The notes: generated by a model not told the origin, from the letters alone. A stretch of 22,099 nucleotides of DNA from Acidobacteriota bacterium (GCA_021782525.1 JAJXUY010000007.1:1-22099); one strand, 5' to 3'. Positions 1 to 11,700 are shown, counted from the first letter of the stretch. Made by a program: numbers and translations.

Positions 1-342
1 TATGGCCGGGAGCTGATAGCCAATACCGCCCTGTATCTTGGGCCGAATGGGACGGTGGCCCGAATCAGCAACGGCATGAACTGCCAGAACTGCCACCTCG
101 ACGCCGGCGCAAAGCTCTTCGCGCGCGACTGTGCGCACTGCCACGGCTCCGACCGCCGCGGCGCGGGCCGCGCGCCCGCGCTCGACCCCGCCGCGCTCTC
201 CGACGTCCCCGAGGGCGACATCTTCTGGTTCCTGACCAACGGCAACCTGCGCGCCGGCATGCCGTCCTGGTCGCGCCTCCCCGCCGCCCAGCGCTGGCAG
301 CTGGTCGCGTACCTGCGCTCCGGGACAGGGCTCCCTCGGTGA
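1..342 (+). CDS. c-type cytochrome, 3' part (start lies outside the window)
   Basis: The frame is open from base 1 to a TGA at 340-342, giving 113 visible residues. Two haem-attachment motifs are seen, CQNCH (visible residues 28-32) and CAHCH (44-48). The text before and around the first (YGREL, YLGPNGTVA, NGMNCQNCHLDAG) matches the front of the SoxA/TsdA-like dihaem cytochromes. From residue 37 on, the protein reads as an ordinary small cytochrome c domain, with GRAPALD, IFWFLTNGNLRAGMPSW (a likely Met axial ligand) and a closing WQLVAYLRSG helix. Only eleven residues separate the two motifs, too few for the first haem domain to have a body, so this is a truncated or fused protein. It probably acts in periplasmic electron transfer; the partner is unknown. 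Base composition also shifts near the joint: 37 of 60 G+C at 1-60 against 52 of 60 at 121-180. Confidence 0.75.
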   Translation, partial: YGRELIANTALYLGPNGTVARISNGMNCQNCHLDAGAKLFARDCAHCHGSDRRGAGRAPALDPAALSDVPEGDIFWFLTNGNLRAGMPSWSRLPAAQRWQLVAYLRSGTGLPR

Positions 343-409
343 CGCCCGCGTCGCTGCGCCCGGCCCCTCGCCTTGACACCCGCGCCAAACGCGGCGAGAG
401 CTTCACCAC

Positions 410-1339
410 ATGAGCCTCGACCGGGTGTTGGCACACGCCCTGATCGTCGTGGCGACCGCGGCCGCCGCGGCCGCATCCGCTCCTCCGGCCGCGACGAAGG
501 CGGCGGGGCCGCGGATCGCGTTCGAGCGCGACGGCTGGGTGTGGGTCGCGGCGCTCGACGGCCGCGGCGCCACGAAGGTCACCGAGGGGGTCGATCCCTG
601 CCTCGCGCCCGACGGCCGCCGCATCGCGTACACCCTCGACACCTCGCCCGCCGGCGGCGTCCGCCGCCACATCGCCGTCGTGGACCTCGCGACCCATGCC
701 GGCCGCGTCCTCGCCAGCGTCCCGGGCGACAACGCCTTCGGGCCGGTGTGGTCCCCGGACGGCTCGTCGCTCCTCGTCAACGTCCTCACCGAGAACGGCT
801 GGGCGATCGGCCTGGTGCGGGCGGACGACACCTCGTTCCGCTTCGTCTTCAAGCCCGGCCCCGACCGGCACTCGTGGTGGGGCGCGGTGTTCGCGCCCGA
901 CGGCGCGTCGTTCTACTGCCAGGACCTTGACGAGATCGCCCGCTTCTCGTTCGAAGGCAAGAAGCTCTGGTCCGCCGCGATCGCAAAGCTGTTCCCCGGC
1001 GCGGGGCTCAACAGCGGCGCCCGGCTTTCGCCCTCGCCCGACGGGACCGCGCTGCTGGTGGACGCCGACATGGACGAGGACACGACGGTCAAGGAGTGGG
1101 ACGGCCCGCCGCCGTCCGTCTTCCGCACCGACCTCGCGTCCACGACGGCGACGCGCGTCACGCCGAAGGGCGCCCTCGTCTGGGAGCCGCAGTGGCTCGA
1201 CGCCTCCTCGTTCCTCGCGACGACGCTCGGCCCGAACGACAAGGAGCCGTCCATCGTCCGGGTGCCGTTCGCCGGCGACCCGCCCGTGGTCGTGGTCACA
1301 GACGCGCGGGCGGCGAGCGTGGTTGCACCCGTGCGGTAG
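410..1339 (+). CDS. exported TolB-like (PD40) beta-propeller protein
   Basis: This 309-residue protein starts with a signal-peptide-like stretch (MSLDRVLAHALIVVATAAAA, then Ala-rich to about residue 24). The rest shows repeated TolB/WD40-like propeller blades: PRIAFERDGWVWVAALDG, CLAPDGRRIAYT, PVWSPDGSSLLVN, AVFAPDGASFYCQD, LSPSPDGTALLVDAD. The SPDG turns followed by a hydrophobic strand are diagnostic of the PD40 family. TolB-like propellers usually act in the periplasm as protein-binding scaffolds; no catalytic residues are evident, so the partner cannot be named. The length fits a single six-bladed propeller and is shorter than TolB proper, which has an extra N-terminal domain. A weak GAGAG at 396-400 sits nine bases before the ATG. 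The gene follows the cytochrome by 67 bases on the same strand, so co-transcription is possible. Confidence 0.8.
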   Translation: MSLDRVLAHALIVVATAAAAAASAPPAATKAAGPRIAFERDGWVWVAALDGRGATKVTEGVDPCLAPDGRRIAYTLDTSPAGGVRRHIAVVDLATHAGRVLASVPGDNAFGPVWSPDGSSLLVNVLTENGWAIGLVRADDTSFRFVFKPGPDRHSWWGAVFAPDGASFYCQDLDEIARFSFEGKKLWSAAIAKLFPGAGLNSGARLSPSPDGTALLVDADMDEDTTVKEWDGPPPSVFRTDLASTTATRVTPKGALVWEPQWLDASSFLATTLGPNDKEPSIVRVPFAGDPPVVVVTDARAASVVAPVR

Positions 1340-1700
1340 GACGCCACACCGGCACCCATCACCGCCTCACCAGCCAGCAAAGCCGCCCGGCCACCGGCAG
1401 AGCGAATGCGGTGCCGCTGTTTGGCGAGGGGTCGCTCTGACAATTGGGACCAGGCCACGGGGATCGCGCATGGCCGGGGGGACGTTGGGACGATGCGCTC
1501 GGCGGCCCTTCAGGTGCCCGTCACGTTGCACCTCCTGAAGGTGCGCTCCATCGAGCGGGGTACGGCGATCGCGCCCAGGGGGAATCTCCCGATATCGGGG
1601 TCCGTGAAGCTCTCGCTCCAGAAGACGCACGAACCACCTGCCGCCAGCCGACGCAAGGCTGGCAGAACCGCCGCTTCGACCCAGCGCAGTATCGTTGCGC

Positions 1701-1728
1701 TTGACAGCCACTGGCCATGGAGTACGAT
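1701..1728 (+). promoter_or_regulatory. sigma70-type promoter of the two-gene unit 1771-12746
   Basis: A perfect TTGACA at 1701-1706 is followed after 16 bases by TACGAT at 1723-1728, which matches the -10 consensus at four of six positions. Transcription would start near 1735, giving a leader of about 36 bases that contains the strong ribosome-binding site at 1756-1762. The placement just ahead of the first gene of an overlapping gene pair supports it. Confidence 0.45.
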
Positions 1729-1755
1729 GATCCCCAACGAGACGTTTAACAGGAG

Positions 1756-1762
1756 AAGGAGG
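1756..1762 (+). promoter_or_regulatory. strong ribosome-binding site AAGGAGG
   Basis: AAGGAGG ends eight bases before the ATG at 1771. It fixes that start even though the predicted N-terminus looks unusual for a signal sequence. Confidence 0.75.
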
Positions 1763-1770
1763 TTCTCAGG

Positions 1771-2724
1771 ATGACGGGCTTGGCCGTCACCGGTTCCACC
1801 CTCTTCGGCGCTCTTGCCGCCGCCGCGCTCGCTGTGCTCGGCCTGCACACGAGCGATGACTCATCGCTCACCGGCGGTGGCTCGGCCACGAGCGAGCCCG
1901 CGGTGACCCCGCAGAGAAGAAGCTGCGGCTCTTTGCCCCGTCGGCTCGTCTGGACGCTCCTGCTCGCGATCGGCGGCTTTGGCCTCGTCAGCGGCGCCTG
2001 TCTCGACGCCTGCACCGGGTCCAACCGCATCCGTCACGTCCCCGCCATCCACGGCCGCGTCGTGGACATGGAGACCGGCCGCCCCATACCCAGCGTGAGG
2101 ATCACGAGGTACTTCGTCCGAGAGGAGTTCGGTGGTCCGGGCGGAGGCGATCAGTCAATCGCCCATGGTTCATGGCACACCGCGACAAGCAGCGACGATG
2201 GAAACTTTAGGCTCCCCGGGTGGTGGGGACTCATACGTGGCATCAGCACGATCAAGTGGGGCGAGTTCAAGCCAGGCTGGACGGCGGGGTGGGGCTACAT
2301 CATCCTCCACGACACTCCGGCGCTGGACATCGCGAAAGCGCACCCTTCACACACGTCCGTGCAGGCGGAGACGCGCCAGGAGGGCTCCCGTTCCACGATC
2401 ATCCTGAAACTCCATCGCGTCAACACTCCGTCCACCGCCGAAGACCACTTCTGGGCGCTGGGCGCCCTGCTAGACGAACGAGTTGTGGCGCGTAAGCAGT
2501 TTGTCACCGAAGCTCACACATTCCTCGAACTACACGACCCCACTGAGGGGATGGCGGATTCGCTAAGCGACTTGGCGTGCAGAATGGGTGATCAACCAGA
2601 ACGTAAATTGATCATTCAGAAGATCAAGGCTCTCTGCAGCACGGCTTCACCGCCAGCGGTCTGTCAGCACGTCGGCCCGCGATACGTGATCAATGTTCTC
2701 GCCGCGAAGGAGGCACATCAATGA
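1771..2724 (+). CDS. membrane protein with a carboxypeptidase-regulatory-like domain
   Basis: The 317-residue product has two hydrophobic segments, about residues 8-26 and 58-76, joined by a polar Ser/Thr/Gly-rich stretch. The second ends in a Cys pair (LVSGACLDACTG) and could be a signal sequence or anchor. From about residue 90 the pattern IHGRVVDMETGRPIPSVRIT, then TATSSDDGNFRLPGWW, is that of the carboxypeptidase-regulatory-like (CarboxypepD_reg) beta-sandwich, usually a non-catalytic extracytoplasmic module. The remaining 150 residues, including a helical C-terminus with three Cys, match nothing I recognise. Its last codons overlap the ATG of the giant gene (ATGA at 2721-2724), so the two are probably translationally coupled and may work together. 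Part of the gene is AT-richer than the surroundings (26 of 60 G+C at 2581-2640), a hint of a separate origin. Confidence 0.75.
   Translation: MTGLAVTGSTLFGALAAAALAVLGLHTSDDSSLTGGGSATSEPAVTPQRRSCGSLPRRLVWTLLLAIGGFGLVSGACLDACTGSNRIRHVPAIHGRVVDMETGRPIPSVRITRYFVREEFGGPGGGDQSIAHGSWHTATSSDDGNFRLPGWWGLIRGISTIKWGEFKPGWTAGWGYIILHDTPALDIAKAHPSHTSVQAETRQEGSRSTIILKLHRVNTPSTAEDHFWALGALLDERVVARKQFVTEAHTFLELHDPTEGMADSLSDLACRMGDQPERKLIIQKIKALCSTASPPAVCQHVGPRYVINVLAAKEAHQ
2707..2713 (+). promoter_or_regulatory. ribosome-binding site AAGGAGG of the giant gene
   Basis: AAGGAGG lies inside the end of the upstream gene, seven bases before the ATG at 2721. It supports this start and coupling through the ATGA overlap. 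Confidence 0.75.
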
Positions 2725-5700
2725 AACGGGAAGTGCTCGTTTTCATAATCGGAACTCTCTTCCCATTGGAGGCCATCCCTTACGAGTGGAAGCCCCACAA
2801 CTCAATGGCCAACCAAGCACGTCGCCTTGCACTTCAATTCTCTGGCGATGCCGAGCTTGTAGCCTTCCTTCAGGACCTCGATCCCAAGACGAAGGTCGGG
2901 CTCGGTCTCGAGCTTGACACTCGCGCCGGGGATGAGCACGAGAACGCCTTCACCGATGAGGATCACAACGAGGGGTATCTTGATGGGTGGTCGTGGTGCC
3001 CCTACCGCGAGCGCAACTGTTCCGTATACACGCCTATCGGCCACAACAAGCTGACGCAGCTTCCTTGTTCCCTCGACCACTTTTCCCCGAAGCTCCCGCT
3101 CCCACTCGTAGCCGAGGACGCGACTGTACATGCTCGGCGGTACTTCGACATGGCCGTAAAGCTCTATAAGGCCGGCAAGTGCGACCGTCGGGGCCTCAAG
3201 GACGGCTACATGAGGGGCGCCGCGCGCGCCCTTGGGCATGCGATTCACTTGGTCGAGGACATGGGCTCGCCGCAGCACACACGGCCGGAGAATCATGGGC
3301 CCTTCCCGATCGGCCACGGCTACAGTTTTCACGAGTACTGGACACTTGACGCATGGGATAGTCCGAAGGAGTACACCAAGCCGGACGGAAGCGGCAAGGC
3401 GTTGGTGGGACAGTTCCAGAGCGCTGCGGAGCGAGCCAACGACCCACGGGACGACGGCCTGGAAGGGCTCATGAGTACCTTGGCAAAGGACTCGCAATCA
3501 CTTCTTACCGGATCACCCTACGAGCCTGGCCGCGAGCTGCCCCTACAGGACCTCGTGGGCCTCCTGGCCAAGAGCGATCTGGCTCTGGACTGGAGATCGA
3601 TAGACCCCGTCGAAATCCCGGCGAGCCACTGGATTCTTCCCTTCATGCGTATCAACAGCTACCCGTCTTACGGCGGTACGAGCAAGCATGAGACACGCCA
3701 TACCTTCTTTCTGTTCAGCGCGACCACGTATCCCGACTACCTGGTGGACGCTAACGTTGCGCCACCCGCCGAGGGCCGCATCACGATCAGGAGCTTCGAG
3801 CTCGCCGAGCGCCTATGGGCCGAGCCGGACATCCGACACTCAAACTACCCGGTGACGTTGGATGAGAAGATCAAGGCATTGATCACCGACTCAACGAACG
3901 CCGCGGCCGGGGTGATCCTCGCCTTCTGGGACGAGGTCAAGAACTACTCGTGCAAGTGCAAGAACTTCACCCCTTGCGACTTCCGTCCGGGCGCGGTCGA
4001 CCCGGACTGCCAGCACCCTTGGTCGGGCCTGACGCCTCCCGGTCGCGATACTCCAGACGACACCCCAGGTGTCGTGGCGACGACGTCGACGCTCACGGCC
4101 CCGTCGGTCTCCGAACTTTCCAGCGCCGACATCTCGTCCCTCTGGCCCGCGATCGCGGCGGTTGGCGTTGAGAAGGAGTTGCCTTCGCTCGTCGACTTCG
4201 GCCGCCTCATGTACCTGTTCTCGCTGGGCGGGCTCGCGGATCTCCCCGAAGCCAGCCAGGAGAAGATCGCGATCGGCGTCGCCGAGCTCGAGGGGAAGTA
4301 CTCGGTCAACCGCGCCCGCCCCGAGGACGATCTGCCGAAGGCTGCGCACGTGGCGGTCCTCGACAACGGCTTCGCCGATGACATGGCGGCGATGCTCGAT
4401 GCGTTCGGCTGGACCCACAGCCGCGTGCCGCTGGTCTTCGACCCGCTCGCGCTGGCGGCGGGTCGCAGAGTCCTCGTCATCCCATCGGGCGGGTTGTACG
4501 GGACCTCCGGCAGCCCGGAGCTCAGGGAGCGCCTGCAGGCGTTCGTCGAGGCGGGCGGCACGCTCGTCGTGATGGCCCAGATGCGCGGCGACGACTTCAC
4601 GAGCGTCCCGACTTCGCCCGGCGAACCGCTCAAGGCGTACGGCTGGTTCGAGGACCAGAGCTGCTGGAGCGGGAACATCGCGGTTGCCGCCGCGCACCCG
4701 CTCACGGCGCCGCTCGCCGCGGCGGTTGTCTCGATCCCGGTGGACGGCACGATCGAGCAGTGGCCGTCGACAGCGACGGTGTTGCTGCGCAAGAAGAACG
4801 GCGGCATGCCCGCGATGGTCGCCTACCCGCTGGGTGCTGGGATGGTGATCGTCACGACGATGTTCGAGGACTGGGGGCGCGCAAACGGACGCGCGACGGC
4901 CGAAGGTGACGCGGTCACCGCCGGCCTCGTTCGCTGGGGCGTGAGCAACCGGGCCGACCTTCCCTTGTACCACTGGGGTTCGGGCGGAACGATCGATCTG
5001 CCGGTGACGATCAAGAACCTGACCGAGACCGACGCCGACACGGTCGTCTGGAGCGTCCGCACCAGCATGGGCGGCGCCGTGCCGTTGCGCCGCGAGCTGC
5101 AGGCGGTGTCCGCAGGGACCGCGGTACCCGTTCAGGTTGTGTTCACGCCCGAGGAGGTCGTCGGCCTGGCGCCGCAAGCTCCCGGAACCCTTACCCTCGC
5201 CTATTCGCTCGAGGACAGCACCCGATCGGTGGTGGCAGGCATGCCATGGGATCCGCCGCGGCCTTGGGTCGTGCAACCTGACGGCGAGGTCACCAGCTTC
5301 ACCGTTGAACAGTGGCCCGATGCGGTCATGGCCGGCTCCGGCCTTGCTCTCGGCCTGTCGGTCGCCTCCGAGTGGGCGATGGACGGGAGCGTGCTCCCGG
5401 TTCACATCGCGGTCCGTAACGACGGGCCCGACCCGTTCTCGGGCGTCGTGACCCTCTCCTCGTGGCAGGTTTCGCCACAAACCATCGCGGTCTCGGCTCC
5501 GGCGGGCGGGCTGGCCACCGTGGACACGACGTTTGGCCCACTCCGCCTCACGACCGGTCATGACGGGCTAGCCGGTGGCGGAACGATCCTGGCCGAGTTG
5601 CGGGCGACCGAGGGTGGCGGCGTCCTCGCCTCAATGGTCAAGAACATCCTTAACAACCCGACGCTCCTCGAGCTTTCCCTCGAGCTCGATCCTCAGCAGG

Positions 5701-8700
5701 CGGGCGTCGGCGATGAGCTTCACGCCCTGGGTCGGATCGTCAACCACTCGATGGGTGCCATCGATCTCGAATACGAGATTGCTTTCACCAACCGATACAG
5801 CCCGCCCGAATCCAGCTGTGCGTCAGCGGGGACGGGCCGACAACGGCTGCACATCGCTCAGGATGACGGTGCCGCCGTGACCGGCAGCTTCACCATCGCC
5901 ACACCGTGCGTCGGTATCATCGAGGCCGAGCTGTGGGCCTGTTTCGCGGGGGATCGCTGTTGGACAACCGGCGTCGGCTGGACGCGGCGCGTGGCGGCCA
6001 CGACCGAGTTGCCGGGGACACAGGTCGAGGTGATCCCGGGGGAGTTCGACGTGGTCGCGGGGCCGGCGTTCCGAATTCCTGTTCGGGTGCGCAACGTTGG
6101 CATGCGGCCGATCACCGGCGGCGTGATCGGCTTGTCGTACCTCTTGGAGGTCGACCCGCCCGAGGTCCGCAGCGCTCCGTTCGATCTCGCCCGTGATGCC
6201 GAGACGGTCATCGTCCTCGACCTGCCACTCCTGCCCGGCCCCGTTCGCCCCGCGTACCGGCTCACGGCCGACTTCACCGACACGTACTGGCCGCAATTGC
6301 CCGATGACCGAGTCGCGAGCTGGCGACACGCCACCCGGTTCGACCTTCAGTACGGCGGACAGCTCAACCCGATCGCCGGATTCACGGTACCGGCCGGCGC
6401 GACCGAGTTCGTCGGGCAGTTCGAAGTCGAGAACCGCTCCAGCGCCGCGCGCCGCTTCGCTGTGACCATGGAACAGGCAACGCTCGGGGTGCACGACCAC
6501 CGCGAGTTCGAGGTTGGGGCGCGGCAGCAGGTTCCGACCGAACTCCGCGTGCCGGTACCGACCACTGACTCCTACGGGGTTTGGCCGCTGACCGTCCGCA
6601 TTACCGACGGCGCGCTGATCGAGCACCAGGCCACGATCAACCTGATGCACGCGCCCCCGTTCGCCTGGCTCGCGGTCGTCCCGGACGCTCCGTCCCATGC
6701 GCCGGGCGACCGGGCGACGGTGCGAGTGGACATCGGTCCGGGTGAACTGGCCCGGCCTTTCCTGGTCACGCTCGAGTTGAGGTGCGAGCCGTTCGGCTTT
6801 GCCGAGACGCGATCCGTCACTCTGACCTCACTGGCACGGACGAGCGAGATGTTCGCGGTACCCGTGCCTGCCGACTTCGCGGGCGGCACCGCACCAGTGC
6901 TCGTGCGGCTCCGGTGGCCGGACGGCGCTGAGGTTACCGCAGAGGAATCTCTGCTTGTTCCCCCGCCCCGGTTCGTTGTCGCTCCCATGCAGTCGAGTGC
7001 GACCGCGGGCGGGAACGCGGTCTACGGGGTCACCAACGCCTCGGTGACGTCGGGCAGCTGCGAGGTCGCGTGGACACTCACTGAAGGCGCGGGCTGGGTC
7101 ATGCAGAGCACCAAGACGGTCACGCTCGACGCCGGCCAGACCGCGCGGGTCGAGTTTCCCGTGCCGACGGGGATTAGGTCGGGGACGTATCCCGTGGCGG
7201 TTGCCTTCCACACAGTGCGTGATAAGGAGTTTCAGCATCTGTACCACGAACTGGCCGTGACGGGAGCGACAGCGGAGTTCTCGGCCGGCACCGGACAGTC
7301 GGTGTATGTTGCGGGCCAATCGGTTGACGTGTGGGCCAAGATGGTGAACGGCGCCGGTCCGATTCCAGGTGCCACGCTCACGCTCAAGGTCATCGCGCCT
7401 GAGGCATGTGAGAGCGATGTTAGCCCGTGGGGCGTCTTCCAGGGTTCGGCATCCCGGGACGGCACGTCGTCGTGGCACTCCAAAACGGACGCGTATCCGC
7501 CGGACTGGTTCTCTTTCGTGACAACGGCCCAACTGCCGGCCACCGCGGCCTTAGTCGCAGAAGCAGCAGGGGACCTCAACGAGGACGGTGCCGACGACCT
7601 CCTAGCCCTGAACCGAGACGGAAGCGGCCTCAAGCTGGTTCTCTACGCCGGCCCCGACCTCGCTCAGAGCGTTGCGCTCCCGATTCCGGGCGGCTCGACG
7701 ACGGCGGCGCTTGCTGCGCTCGATGCCGACGGCGACGGGCACCTCGAAGTCGTGGAAGCCGACACTGGGGACGGCTCGGCGCTGACGGTTCGATGCTTTT
7801 CTCGGACGCTCACCTCCCGATGGGAAGCTCGCGTCCCCACGACAGGAGACGCCGGCCAGCCGTTCCCCGCGGGCGGTCCAGTGGCAGCCGATCTCGACGG
7901 TTCCGGTACCCCATCGGTGGTCGTCTCGACCGGCGGCGACGTCGTGGCGCTGACCCCGCTCGGCGAGGAGCGCTGGCGCATGCGATCGGCGAACCCGGAC
8001 CTCGCGGGTTGCTTTGTAACGGGCTTCGCGGCTGCGGATTGTGACGGCGACGGGCGCGCGGAGATCGCAGTCGGGCTTCGGGCCGGCGACGGGTCCCACG
8101 GTGGCGTAACCCTCCTTGGGCGAGGAGGCGTGTTGCGCTGGCTCCACACCACGGCGCAGCCGGTCGTCGGCAGCCCGGTGTTCGCTGGCGATGACCGGCG
8201 CGTGGTTGCTTTCGTTCAAACCCCTACCACGGTCGAGACGCAGAGTACGCTGACACTGCTCGATGCCAGCACGGGCACGGAGACGGCAGCGAGCACGGCG
8301 CCGTTCCGGAGCCTAGCCGGTCCTGCGGCCGGAGACCTCAACGCTGACGGCGCCACTGAATTCGTGGTCACTTCGGACAGCGCACAGTGCAGCGCCTGCA
8401 GCCGAGGTGCCGTGGCGCTCTCGTCCGGCCTTGCTCTCCTCTGGTCACGGCCGCTCTCCGGCCCGCCCAACGGCTCGCCGGTGCTGATCGACATGGACTC
8501 CAACGGTGCGCTCGACGTAATCGTCGACTATGTCGAGGCCACACAGGCCGACAATCTCGTCTGTACTCGGGGAACCGACGGCACGATCCTCGGCGACGGA
8601 TACTTCTTCGGCGGACCGCGGGCTCACGCTCTCCCCCTACTCGTCATCAATCTCGACGGGAGTTGCTGCCCGGGCTTCGTCAGTGGCGCGGCCGTAGCTA

Positions 8701-11700
8701 TTCCGGAGATGATACTACTCCCCAACGCCCGCGCGCTTGGCCTCGGCGGCGCCCCTGGCGGCAAGGTGCTCTGGCGGTGGGAGGGGGTCGCATCGCTCGC
8801 TGCGGATCAGACTTGGGAGGTCGCGCAGACGACTCCGCCGAAAGGCCTCTACGCAGGGAGGTATTACCTCGTTGGCGACTTGCGAAACGCTGCGGGCCAA
8901 GACCTCGGCCATGCGGAATCGCTCTTCTCGGTTGTCCAGTTGACGTATCCCGCAGTTCTCCTCGACCGGCTCCCGGAAGCGTGCCGGCCCGACGAGGAGA
9001 TTCACATCACCGGCGGGGTCGCCAACCGGTTCAAGACCCCGAGTGATTTCGTGGTGGCGTTTCTTCTCGACGGGAAGGAGATCGCCCGCACCGTCATCAA
9101 CGTACCGGCGGGCGCGACAAAACCGTTTGCGCAAACCGTCGGCGCCGGCGCCGTCGGCCTCCACACAATGACCGTCAGGGCTTGGCCAACCTTGGCCCCT
9201 TCTTCGTGGACCGCCCAAGCGCACGAATACCGCGTCTTGACGCCGGATCTCGACCTGTGGGTCGACGCTCCTCCGGTGATCGGACTGGAGCCGTTCACGC
9301 TCCTCGTGCGTCTCGCCAACCCGACTCCCTTGGCGCTCACGCTCGAGGTTGGCCTCGACACCAGCGGCGAAGCTCCCGGACCCCGGCAGCGTGTCGACTT
9401 GGCGCCGGCTGAGCAGGTCAACGTGCCTTTTCAGCGGCGTCAGGACGCGACGACCACCTACCTCGTCCGTGTCGGCGGAGACATCAGCCTGGAGATTCCC
9501 GTCCAGGTCCGCGCCGGCGTCGTCCTCGACCCCGCTCTCGCAGGCCCCGTGGACCGGGTCAGCGGCGAGACCGTCTTGAACTTCGACCTCGCCAACCGAG
9601 GCGAACTCCTCTGGGAGGGCGACCTCGCGTGGGCGCTGACCGGTGCCACAGCCGCCGGAGGCACTGTCCCCGTGGCGGTGGCGGGCGGTTCGAGCCGGCG
9701 CATCGACGTACCGGTGACCTTACTCCCCGGGACGTCGACGGTGCGTTTGACCGCAGGCACAGCGGCCGCCGAGTCCACCTTCACCGCCTACCCGGAGGCT
9801 TATGGTGCCGTGTCGGCTACCGTGCCCGAGACCTGCGTCGAGGGGAACGTCTCCGCCCTCGTCGGCGTGCAGAACCTCCGCGCAACCACGGCCACCTTTG
9901 CTTTCACCATCGACGTCACCGACGCTTCCAGCGGGCAAACTGTGGCGAGCGAGCGGCGGCAGTGGACGGTTGCTGGTTCGGGTTCGTTGGCCGAGGCGGT
10001 GCCGTTGGCACTCGCCCCCGGCCGCTATCGTCTTACGACAAGGATGGACGGCGCACAGCCGGTTGGCGCCAGCTTCGCCGTGGTCCCTCGCTTCGCCGCC
10101 CAGTTGGAGACCTCATTCGACGGCCCTGACCGCGATGGTGGGATGACGCTGGTCGTGACCGCGCGCAATACAGGTGCGAGTGACCTTGCCGGGCGCTTAC
10201 TCGTGGACCTGCCAGGGGCCGTAACGGCGCAACCGGTCACCGTCGAGAGTGGCGGCAGTGCCACGTTCCGAACCATGCTCGACCCCGATGCGCTGCCGGC
10301 TGGTGAGGTTGCGCTCGGCATCCGCCTGGTGACGGGGGACGGCGAGGAGCTCGCACGAAGGACGACCGCCCTGCTGATCACGGCGGGCGCACCCATACTC
10401 GCATCGCCGCCGTCGCCCGTCGTCGTGCCCGCCGGTGCGATCGCGACACTTGCATTCGTCGTCACGAACACGGGGATGCAGCGCGCTCACTATGCCGTCG
10501 AGGTCGGAGTCAACGACGGCGCGGTCGCTCGTGCCAGCGCCATAGGCGACCTGGGCGGCGGTGAAACCCGGACCGTGACGCTCGACCTGCCAATCCCGGC
10601 GGATCTCCCATCGTGCCAACTACGCGGCACGTACACGTTGGTCGCGGGTGGAACGGCCGACGAGCCTGGACGGACCGTCGCCAGCGACTCGCTGCGGATC
10701 GACGTCGTCGGCCTGGACGTGACGGTGCAGACGGCGCTCGACCGCGACCACGTGGCCGCCGGCTCCGAGATCACGCTCTCGTTGGACGTGTCGGCGCCCG
10801 GCCTTTCGGCCGCGGTTCCCCTGGTCGCTCACGCCACCTATCCTCCCTTTACGGAGCAACGGGAGTTCGAGCTCGGCCCCGGCGGGACCACGCTGCAGTT
10901 CCACGTGCCGATCGCGGTCCCGGGCGGTGAGCTCGGCTTCGGCATCGCGTTCCCGTCGGGCCGCGTCGTGCACCTCGACGCGCGAACCGTGCATGAAGGC
11001 GGTGGACTGGTCGAGGTCGCGCTCGATCGCGAGGACTACCGGCCCGGCGACACCGTCAATGTCGCCGTGACGCTGCGCCAGGCGGGCACGCTCGAGCTGG
11101 TCGGCTTCGAGTGGAGCGCCTCGCTCGACGCCTCCGGCACCACCTCATTCACGATCCCGGCCGGAGTTCCCTTCGGCCGCCACCCGGTCTCGTGGACGTT
11201 CTACGCCGGCGAGCCGGCGCCGGGCGTGCTCAACGGCGACCTCTTCGTGAAGGTGCGCGGCCCCTGGGTGCGGGTCCCGATGATGCAGGCACACAAGGAA
11301 GGCAGCGACGTGCTGCTGCAGGCCGCGGTGATCTCCGACGAACCGCTGTCGGGACTCGCCCGCGCGTGGGTCGTCGGCCCGAGCGGCGAGCTGGGCGCCG
11401 CCGTCGAGCAACCGATCACGGTCTCGGCTGCCGACGAGGTCCCGATCGAGCTGCCGGTGCCGGTGGCGCCCGGAGAACCCGGGACCCACCGTCTGTTCCT
11501 GGCGATCGTCGGCGACGGGGACCGCGAGCTGGTGCGCGGCGCGGTGGCGTTCGACGCGGTGGGAGGCCGCGTGCTCGGCGTGCGCGTCGATCGCGACGCA
11601 TACGAGCCCGCCGATGCGGTGACCGCGACCGTCACGACGCAGGGGAGCGGCCAGGCCGCGTTGGCTCTCCGCCTCGACGGCGCCGAGGTCGCCACTCGTT

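Larger units (their letters stand above)
1340..1770. other. 431 bases without a recognisable gene
   Basis: Several overlapping frames of 60-120 codons occur on both strands, but none has a convincing ribosome-binding site, family resemblance or codon pattern. An imperfect inverted repeat lies at 1508-1540 (CTTCAGGTGC against GCACCTCCTGAAG, one arm with a three-base bulge), which could form a hairpin. The 3' end holds the promoter and ribosome-binding site of the next gene. A relic of a lost gene is possible but cannot be shown. Confidence 0.5.

Noticed and set aside
373..378. TTGACA as a -35 box for the beta-propeller gene
   Set aside because: The position 17 bases on reads GAGAGC, no -10 match, and transcription would begin almost at the start codon.
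3891..5561. Minus-strand open frame of 556 codons
   Set aside because: It is antisense to the giant gene, Arg-rich and without any recognisable motif or ribosome-binding site.
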